From Aquatica leii (Eukaryota; Arthropoda; Insecta; Coleoptera; Lampyridae): a stretch of 64,000 nucleotides of DNA. The translations under genes and the position numbers were made by a program. A model generated the notes under the pieces. That model was not told the DNA's origin. It saw only the letters and a list, made by a program, of their open reading frames with translations, and did no database searches. The DNA is taken from assembly GCA_035610365.1 (NCBI GenBank), contig CM069435.1:13009123-13073122 (forward strand), in the 5' to 3' direction. Below are positions 55,446 through 64,000 of this stretch, one piece after another; position 1 is the first letter of the stretch; the number at the start of each line of letters is the position of its first letter.

Positions 55446-58070
55446 AGGGTTTTTTAAAATTTATTTTAAGAGGTGGTTCGTCTAGCGCCTCTGCACTGCG
55501 GTCTCCTCCCTCATCAGTTCTGTTTCGTCAATGAAGTCCAGAAGTTTATTCTAAGGAGCTTTTTCCAATTTGATACGCTTCGCATTTGTACAGCAGATGC
55601 TGCGGAGTCTCGTCGTCCTCCAAGCATCCACGGCATAGAGGGCTGATTTGCCCATTTAATGCATATGTTTGTTAAAGCCACAGTGCCCTGTAATTAGTCC
55701 CGTGAGTTTTCTTAATTTTTGTCGACTCATGCTTGATAGTGCAGTTTGAGTATTTAATTGTGGCTCTGTAAGGAAGAGTTTTGTGTGCCTCATTCCTGAA
55801 GAATTTTTCCATAATTTTTTATGCTCCGCTGCAAGTTTGCTGCGAATTATTTCTTTTCCGGTCTCGTATGCGATTCCGAAAACGGGTTCAGGTCCGATAT
55901 ATGTCCCTGTTGTGCTCTTTTTTGCTAGTGGGTCCGCCATTAAGTTACCCTTTACCTTCTGGTCTTTTGGTATTCAGATGAGCTGCACTGGTTTGCGCCA
56001 GACTGTTTATGCATGTCATAATCAGTTTGGACTTTATTACTGAAGATTTTAGCGTCTTGCCTCCATATACTCCTGTTCCGGTACCGTTGCGATTTTTGGC
56101 CCTATCTGTGTACCAGATAGTTCCTTTGACCATGCCCGGGTAAATGTTTTTTATCCATTCGTCCCGTGACGGTGTTATCACTTTAAATTTCTTTAAAATG
56201 TGATAATTTCTTCTGAAATCGGATCGTTTCTTCACGCAGCACGTTGTATATGCCCGGGTTGTTTTTCCCGGTGATTGACGCGTGTTCATTAATATGCAGC
56301 CTGTATGCTGTTTGTCTTGCTTCCATCATTACAACGAGGTGTAACGGTGGAAGTGAAAGTAGTGCTTCCATGGCTGCTGTGGGCGTGGTTCTTATCGCTT
56401 CTGTTATCAGTAGACATGCCATTCTCTGTACTTTGCTTAGCTTTGCAGCTGTGTTTTTCAGGTTGGTTCTTTCACCCCATACAAGCGCGCCGTATGTGAT
56501 GGATGGGTCTTGTTACAACAGTATATAACCATTTGGTCATTGTAGGTTTCAATCCCCATATGTGCCCGATCATCCGTTTGGTTGTATTTACAAAAATTTC
56601 CGTCTTAGTTGTGTTCACTGATAGTCCCTCTTTTTTGCACCATTTTTCGACGGTGTTTAGTGCACTTTGCATTATGCTCGATACAGTTGCCCCAAACTTC
56701 TCGTTTGTGATAATGGTGAGATCGTCGGCGTATCCTAAAGCAAATACCCCGCCGTCTTCTAGTTCTTGTAGTAGGCCGTCCATGACGAGACACCACAGTA
56801 GGGGTGATAGCACCACGCCTTGTGGGCATCCGCCAGCCACGTTGGCTCCCACAGTGCTACCGTACAAAGTAGCTGTTACCGTCCGATTCCTGAGCACTAA
56901 GTTGATCCAGTTTTGGACTAGAGGTGCGATTCCATTTTTCTCCATTGCCCTTGCAATTGAGGTGAAGGTAGTGTTGTCAAATGCTCCTTCAATATCTAGA
57001 AAAGCACCCAATGCAATATCATTGTATTAGATTGCATTTTCGCATCTGCTTACTAGTTGGTGAATTGCTAGCTCGCAAGATTTTTCAGATTGGTAAGCAT
57101 ACTGGTTTCGGTGCAGAGGCGAAGTTTTTAGTGTCCCGTCCCGTATATACCTGTCGACTACTTTTTCAAGTAGTTTTAAGATGAAAAAAGTTAAGCTGAG
57201 CAGAGCAGCAAATCCTTTTTGCAGCATGATGGAATAAATTCCATCGGCTCCTGGAGACTGAAAGGGTTTAAACGTATTGATTCCCCATTTTAGGTTTTTA
57301 GGATTGATTATTTTTCTCGCTAAGTCCCAGTTCCTTTTGAGTGCCCGTTTGTTTGGTACCTCTAGGTCCGGATGCTTAGGAACTTCAGTTAACCACGAAC
57401 CCGGAAAGTGTTTTTGCAGTCGTTCTTGTAAAGTACCTTCAACCGAGTCTGTGAACTTTCCGTTTTCGGTCAGCAAAGAACCAATGTTTTCAGTGCGGCC
57501 TTTGCTCAGAGCTTTTGGAGTCGAGAACTCGTACGTTCGTTTTCTACGTCCCTACAATATCTTCTCCATGAGTCTCTCTTTGCCTTTTTATTGGCATTGT
57601 TGTATGTTGTGAGGCTGGTTTTGTATTCATCCCAGTCTCCGCTTTTTTTGGCTGTATTAAATAGCCTTCTGGTGCGTGCCCTTGCTTTGTCAAGCTCCCT
57701 GTTCCACCAAGTTATCTTGTTTGGGGTTAATAAATTAACAATACAATCCGTCATTAGTTCTAGCTCGTGCGTTGATCTTGCAACTGTGGGACTTTCCCTG
57801 ATTTGGCCGGCTAAAGTTTCGTTGAACAAATCCCAGTCGGTTTTCTCGGGTTTCTGTATTCCATTACGAGTTCCCTGTCTGATTCAATGTTGAATCGAAT
57901 GTATCTATGATCAGATAAAGCAGGTTCATCTGATACATGCAACATTTTTATCACTTTGCTCGCTTTTGAACGTGGGCTCTTCTCCGTTATTTATTATGTC
58001 TATATTGCCTTTTAAAATAAATTCTAAAAGTTTTTCACCTCTTGGATTTGTGTTTGTGCTCCCCTACAAG
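55446..58070 (-). mobile_element. RNase-H-bearing LINE, copy 2 (5'-truncated)
   Basis: Same LINE as 28635-32254, reversed. The A-rich 3' end lies at 55449-55470. The Cys/His tail and RNase H lie at about 55600-56130 (ADPLAKKSTTGTYIGPEP). The RT lies at 56580-57300 (GAFLDIEGAFDNTTFTSI, a CPQGVVLSPLLWCLV motif, GYADDLTII). The pre-RT region with ITWWNRELDKARARTRRLFN runs to about 57830. The end of the endonuclease (GSTNTNPRGEKLLEFILKG) lies at 58060-58000. It is truncated inside the endonuclease. Several frameshifts and deletions break ORF2. No target duplication is visible. Confidence 0.9.
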
Positions 58071-60709
58071 GTGACCAAAAAGGACAGCTATCCTTTACCC
58101 AGAATTGACGTTACGCTAGACACTCTGTCAGGATCCCAGTGGCTTTTCACGTTAGATTTAAAGAGTGGTTACTGGCAGGTAGAATTGAAACCCAAGGATC
58201 GTAAAAAAACAGCTTTTACAATCGGAACTGGTTTGTGGCAGTTCACTGTGATACCCTTCGGTCTGTGTAACGCTCCTGCAACGTTCGAGCGTTTGATGGA
58301 GACTATTGTACGCAGATTGTCTTGGAAGACGTGCTTGGTTTGCCTGGACGACGTGATCGTGGTTGGAAAGTCGTTTGAAGAACAGTTGAACAACTTGAAG
58401 GAAGTGTTCCAGCGACTACGTGGAGCTAACCTCAAACTGAGCTCAAAGAAGTGCCGCGTATTTAAGAAAAAAGTGCAATACCTTGGCCACGTCGTATCTA
58501 GAGATGAAGTAAAGGCTGATTCGGACAAAATTCGAGCAGTGCAAGCATGGCCAAGACCAATCGACAAACATTAGGTCCGAAGTTTCCTTGGGTTGTGCAC
58601 CTATTGTAGACGATTTGTACCCGGATTTGCCAATATCGCCAAACCTTTGACGAAATTGATGGAAGAAAGAGCAGAATTTAGATGGAACGAAGACTGCGAA
58701 AATTCTTTCCGTCAACTAAAACAGGCCCTAGTTACTTCGCCGATTTTGAGTTATCCAAGAGAAAATGGAAACTTTGTTTTGGATACTGACGCAAGCAATC
58801 TGGTCATTGGCGCGGTCCTTTCGGAGGTTCAAGATGGCCAAGAAAAGATTATCGCGCATTTTAGCAAGGTTTTGTCCAGGTCAGAAAGGAATTATTGCGT
58901 GACTAGAAGGAAGCTGTTAGCAGTCGTCAAGTCAAACGAACATTTCTATAAGTATTTGTATGGTCAAAAATGTTTCTGAGAACAGACCACGCCGCTTTAA
59001 AATGGCTACTGCAGTTCTGTAACCCGGAAGGACAAGTGGCGAGATGGATAGAGAGACTGCAGGAATATGACTATGACACAGAACACTATGCCGGAAACAG
59101 TCATCGGAACGCTGATGCCTTGTCCAGAAGACCATGTCCAGGGGACTGAAGCCATTGTTCGCGACTTGAAGAAAATGTCGAATACCTCCGGAGAACTGTT
59201 ATGGTTGGTGATGAGTGGGAACCTGAGCAGTTACGTCGCAAACAAGGAAACGATCCTAAAATAAGACCACTCCTGGACTGAAAAAAAACGGCCGACTACC
59301 AACTTGGGAAGAAATCAGTGCTTTGGGCAGAAACATCAAAGCGTATTGGGCGCAGTGGGACTCTTTGATAGTAGAAGACGGCCTTCTTAAGCGATCCCTA
59401 GAGGGTGTCGAGGGCACAGGAAACAGACTACAGTTGGTAGTGCCAAAGAGCCGGGTGTCAGAAGTGTTGAAGCATCTCCACGATGGAACATCAGGAGGAA
59501 ACTTTGGCATTAAGAAGACATTGCGGAAAGTTCGACAACGATTCTACTGCGTGAATTGCAAAGAAGACGTCATGAAATGGTGCCGTAAGTGCACGGTCTG
59601 CGCATCGGGAAATGGTCCAGCGAGAAGGCGCAAAGCACCGATGAAGCGATACAACGTAGGAAGCCCTTTAGAAAGAGTAGCGATTGATATCGCAGGGCCG
59701 TTCGCAGAATCTGATTCGGGAAACAATTACTTTCTGGATTATTTCACGAAATGAACCGAGGCTTACGCCATACCCAATCAAGAAGCAGCTACAGTCGCAG
59801 ACTTATTAGTAAAAGAGTTTTTCTGTGGGTTTGGAGTTCCGTTGCAATTACACTCCGATCAATGCCGCAACTTTGAGTCTATGCTGTTCCAAGAAGTTTG
59901 CCGACTGTTGGGAATTAAGAAAACTAGGACTACGCCTCTTCATCCTCAATCTGATGGCATGGTTGAGCGGATGAATCGTGCAATGGGAAAATACTTAGCC
60001 AAAGTAGTGTCCGAACACCGAAGAGACTGGGATCAGTACTTGCACCTTTTGCTAATGGCATACCGATCATCCGTTCATGAAAGCACAGCCCAAACACAAT
60101 CCTGTGTAATGCTCGGTGGCGAAATACGACTGCCATGCGACCTCCAATTTGGACGAAGACCGGAAGAAAAAGTTGCTGGAGAAGATTACGTCAGCAAGCT
60201 GACTAAGAGGCTAAACGAAGTACATGAGGAGTTCCGTAAAAACACACAAATTGCCAGCGACAGGATGAAGACTAGATATGACGTCAAAGCACAAAATGGT
60301 GGGTTTCAACCTGGCGACATGGTCTGGTTGTATAATCCCCAAACGAGACGTAGTTTGTCGCCGCAAAGGCCATGAGAGGTCTCCTATGAAGTCGTGCAGC
60401 GCATTAATGATGTCATATATCGCATCCGAAAATCGCCCAGAAGCAAGCTAAAAGTGGTCCACGTCGATCGTCTAGCCCCGTTTGCTGGCAATAACCACAA
60501 TACGCAAGTTCAGGTCCGAACCAGAGTAATAAGCAGCAGAACCAGGTATCAAATCGAAGGAATGGAGTTCGAGAAGTTTATGAACTTATACGGAGGTTCT
60601 GGAAAAGCTATGTTTGGAGTTAGCACCGAGAAACAACAAGACCTGTTCCAAACGTACCAAGCCGTTATACAAAAATCTGTGGCGAACATGATAGAATCTC
60701 AAGAGAGAA

Positions 60710-61138
60710 ATGGAGTTCTACCATGTTAAGAAATTGGCAGTACCCAAGCTTGGTTGTGGCTTAGATCAACTGAATTGGAGGACAGTTCGAAACATGTTGG
60801 AGGTTTTCTTCCGAGGAACAGGCGTTCAAGTGTTGGTCTGTAGTTACCAACCAAGAAGAATATCGGGCCAGGAAAAGTCCATTGACTGTTACTTTTATGG
60901 TCAAGGAAGTTGCCGAAATGGAGGAAGCTGTCGTTATCGCCACGATCCTTTCTACGGGTGTTGCATCCAGTCTCTTTTTCTGGGACAGAACAGTACTAAG
61001 GAGGGGTCAGTGAAACGTTCTCAAATTCAAGAGCCTTTTCGAAGTTGTTATCCATGTTCTATAACGTATACCGAAAGGTATGGAACATTCGAAAAGGATT
61101 TCCAAAATGTGTATAACTACGGTACAAACAAATCGTAG
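60710..61138 (+). mobile_element. Accessory CCCH zinc-finger ORF of Gypsy copy B
   Basis: A 142-codon frame overlaps the end of the pol reading by about 20 bases and runs into the 3' LTR. Its centre reads DCYFYGQGSCRNGGSC followed by RYRH: C-x7-C-x5-C-x3-H, a CCCH zinc finger of the kind that binds RNA. Upstream are Leu/Asn-rich residues with LDQLNWRTVRNMLEVFF. The same finger, with every Cys and His present, occurs in copy A near 50450-50530. This position, after pol and before the LTR, is where some Gypsy elements carry an extra gene. The function is unknown. Confidence 0.65.
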
Positions 61139-61438
61139 GTCAGTTCTTTCCGTAATTCGAAGACGGCGGTCTTAACAAGATTATGCAAGTTGAAATAAGT
61201 AAGTGATTAACGCGTCTGCGATAAAGATACGGCGTACGTGAGTTTAATATAAACAAGTTTCGGTGTTTAGATAAATAGAAGTTATCTGCGGATTTTATAT
61301 TCGTGTAAGTCATGGTGCGATATAAATTTAAATGTACGTGTTTTTATTAAATATCTTTAGATTTAATTAGTTCGTTAGTTTAAACGTGTAAATATTTATA
61401 AGTAAAATTAAATTAGCAAATAATAAATAAACGTTACA
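61011..61438 (+). repeat. Gypsy copy B 3' LTR
   Basis: 428 bp from TGAAACGTTC to CGTTACA, preceded by the purine tract. It matches both solo LTRs in the window. A TATAACTA box and an initiator-like TCAGTT are in the expected positions. Confidence 0.9.
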
Positions 61439-61708
61439 CTATCATCATTTTTGAAGCAATTAGTTATTCGCATTCGTAATTCTATTTAATCTTTTTGCAA
61501 AATAACTAATTCAGAAGTCGTATGTAATAATAGTATAATTAAATGAAAAATACAGTGAGTTGTCAATTTAAGACAAAAGTGAACCACAAAAATATGGATC
61601 AAAAACACCAACTAACGGCTGCTTACCAAAATTATGATATAAAATGATAAAACAAAAAGAAACATTTTATTTTTGTCGTACAAATACACTATATTGTCGA
61701 TTAGATAC

Positions 61709-62122
61709 TGAAACGTTCGAGAAGTTATTTGCAAATGCAAGAGCCTTCTAGAAGATTAACCGAAAAATAGAGAACACTCGAGAAGGATATCCTTATGTGT
61801 ATATATACCGACGAAACAAATCGTAGGTCAGTTATTGCCTTAATGCGAATCAAGTTGAAATAAATAAGTCGTTAGCACGTGTGAGATAAACCTAAAGTGA
61901 ATAATCGCGTATGTGATTTTAGTGTAAACAATTGTGTGAAGCTATCCGCGGACCTTATCTTATCTTCTAGTGATATAAATTATAGTTTAAGTGTTTTTAT
62001 TAAATATTAATACCTAGGTATAATTAGTTCCGTTAATTTAGAAGTGTACATATTTCTAGTATAAGTAAAACATCGTTTTAGTCGTTTAAATAAATTAGTT
62101 TTTAATAATAAAAATCGTTACA
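61709..62122 (+). repeat. Gypsy solo LTR (copy 2)
   Basis: 414 bp, TGAAACGTT to CGTTACA, with a perfect 4-bp duplication ATAC at 61705-61708 and 62123-62126. It lies 270 bp downstream of the Gypsy copy B LTR but is a separate insertion, because its own duplication is intact. Confidence 0.9.
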
Positions 62123-62126
62123 ATAC

Positions 62127-64000
62127 TAAAAATGTAGACCAAAATTATTACTACTTTGTGGTTATCTATGGAAACAAGAAAACCAAAGTAATAAATAATT
62201 GTCTTTTGAAATGTAACTTAAACAAACTGTTCTAAACTTGATAATCTTACGCAAATTGGTACCAAGAACTGCATTAGCAATATTATGTTGCAGCATTAAT
62301 TTTCTTGTCAATAAATATTCATCAATTTTGAGAAGATTGTGATATAGATATTCGACGAAACTTCTTGTCTGCGTTAAAGACGTACGTGAGAAGCCATGTC
62401 GTTTTCTCATTAGCACATTTTAAGTTGCCATTTCACACATTCAAAAGAATAGGTGTTGAAGGTCTCGACGATTAGATTTGATCCTGTATTTACTCTAAAA
62501 ATTAAGAAGGTGGTGTGCTGCGGTCGAAACTTCACTTTTATGTGTTAATACCTCAATAACGGGTGGTCCTCGACATCCCTTTTTAAAAACAATTAGTACA
62601 ATAACATTTTATTGGTCACTTTAGAACCCTACACGAAGGTTTGTTTTGGTTAAATAATCCAACTACTCACTAGTTTATGTGTTGTGTATAAGAAAAACAC
62701 TATAGTTTTCTAGAATAGGAATTGACTGGAACATTCTAGGAAGTCCTATAAATGGTTATAGTAATTTGGCTTGGAAAATTAAGATGAAGATAAAGGTATT
62801 TGGTAAAGTTGTATATGCCATTTCAGTAAAGAATACAAACTCGGCATACAGAATGCTAATAAACCCTTTGAAAAACTTCAAACAGTGGCAAGATTAAATT
62901 ATAGCCGCTATTGTTCTGCTGGGAGTTGAAGAAACTCGCACAACTAAATGGAAAGATACACCATTATTACACACTCGTGCCTTATATCGAAATTGCCTCA
63001 AGATATACGTATTTTCTCCGCAAAAGGAAAATCGACTCGACTTCCACAAGCGACTTCATTGTGTCACTTCTTGCCGTATAAATTTCATCGTCAATTTAAA
63101 AAGACCATTTGCATAACATAAAAAAAGAATTTTGTAGAATAGTCTTTTCTATATCATTAAAAGTATCATTTTACGACCGATGTAGTTAGTTAAAAAGATT
63201 AAAAAAACGTTTACTATAAAATGCAGTAACGTAATTTTATGATTTTATTATCATCTATTAGCAAAGGTCGAGATTAATTTACTCTTATACATGAAATAAA
63301 GTAATTTAGTATAGTAACGTCAATTAGTTTTCTATTTTTATACAAAATTGTTTCAACTGTTTATTAGTAAAAAGCTAGAACGAATCAGAATTAATAGAGT
63401 GGTGCAAAAAATTGTTGAAAATATGATCTTCCGAAAATTTTATTAAGAATACGTATTTTAGATATAATGTATAATTGTGTTAAAAATTTTAAATAAATCA
63501 AGCAGTCAACGACATTTTCAATAAGAAAAAAATCTTTCAGGTGTTTTTCTAAACATCTGATCATCGTAAACGACTCGAAAACAAAACAGCAATTTTTGAA
63601 ATTGAAGTATTCTAGTTTTCTGAGAATTAAACAGTTGAGGAGCGCTTGCGCAAAACGTGACATGTCCACAAAACAAAAAATCGAGAAACTTGGTAAAATG
63701 TTATAACAGACGTACCAAATATGTTAAAACAAAAACCATGGTAAAACGAGGTTTAGTTTGGTTGCTCCATTTTGATGATATTTTTACTGTTTTTTTTTTG
63801 ATCGGCGGGTCAGAAAGTAATCGCCATTTTTTTATTGGACATGTCACCTTTTGCTCAAACTCTATGGACATGTTCTGTTTTGTGTGGATCTTATGTTGAA
63901 CATGGCTCTGTTTGTTCGGTTTTTGTTTGCATTTGGCCTTTCACAATAATTTCAACAATAATTGCAAAAGCAATTATTGTTAAAATTAATTTTGTGTGAC
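62127..64000. other. No recognisable gene (1.9 kb)
   Basis: Open frames at 62162-62416 (minus), 63391-63669 (minus) and 63657-63899 (plus) have no family resemblance. A perfect 12-base hairpin with an AAAA loop lies at 63954-63981. A GGCGGGTCAGAAAGTAATCG stretch near 63803 looks like a transposon end, but no partner is in the window. Confidence 0.45.

Larger units (their letters stand above)
58071..61438 (+). mobile_element. Gypsy LTR retrotransposon fossil (copy B), 5'-truncated, younger
   Basis: In order: reverse transcriptase from its first blocks (LPRIDVTLDTLSGSQWLFTL, then GLCNAPATFERLMETIV and CLDDVIVV), RNase H (near 58740-59100), integrase with HHCC zinc region (59470-59600) and core (59680-60360). 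Then come a linker, an accessory zinc-finger ORF (60710-61138), a purine tract AAGGAGGGG and the 3' LTR (61011-61438). gag, protease and the 5' LTR are absent because the left end is fused to a LINE. It is broken in about half a dozen places but is the best-kept LTR element in the window, so it is fairly young. Confidence 0.92.

Noticed and set aside
63954-63981. 12-base perfect hairpin as a transcription terminator
   Set aside because: Not followed by a T run or any gene, and terminators of that type are not expected in this kind of genome. Treated as a minor palindrome.

Overview
This 64-kb window looks like AT-rich arthropod DNA, most likely insect. The evidence is the mix of transposon families: DD41D mariners with long inverted repeats, ZMYM1-like hAT elements, pogo elements with a C-terminal KOW-like tail, BEL/Pao, Gypsy and Copia fossils, RNase-H-bearing LINEs and Penelope-like elements. 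I found no intact host gene, rRNA, tRNA or CRISPR array. The window is a densely nested transposon graveyard.

Left part (1-20.5 kb): a LINE 3' end, a degraded Helitron with its CTAG terminus, and a Gypsy solo LTR with a 4-bp duplication. Next comes a ZMYM1-like hAT (copy A) that carries a Penelope-like insert and a 73-bp near-perfect hairpin. A BEL/Pao fossil then runs from about 7.2 to 18.7 kb. It is split by a short hAT (8-bp target duplication with one mismatch), a LINE scrap, a second hAT lineage, a hAT copy B (exact 8-bp duplication), and a two-armed inverted Penelope-like element (13-bp duplication) inside its 3' LTR.

Middle (20.5-46 kb): a DD41D mariner; a hAT split by a 2.36-kb element with CACTGG-type inverted repeats and a near-complete protein of an unassigned DDE-like family (the most interesting object here); a Copia fossil split by a 3.6-kb LINE with an 11-bp duplication; a pogo deletion derivative with excellent inverted repeats; a possible SAM-domain relic; a FLYWCH-MULE transposon; and an inverted Gypsy gag-protease fossil that hosts another Penelope-like element.

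Right part (46-64 kb): a decayed Gypsy fossil; a second mariner about 98% identical to the first by eye; a pogo 3' fragment; a second copy of the RNase-H LINE on the minus strand fused without duplication to a younger, 5'-truncated Gypsy fossil; a further solo LTR; and a gene-free tail.

Three themes stand out: the CACTGG element; a CCCH zinc-finger sequence next to the 3' LTR in two Gypsy fossils, with its Cys and His residues kept in both; and hammerhead-ribozyme-like cores at nearly every Penelope-like end. All functional calls are by reading alone. No database search was run.
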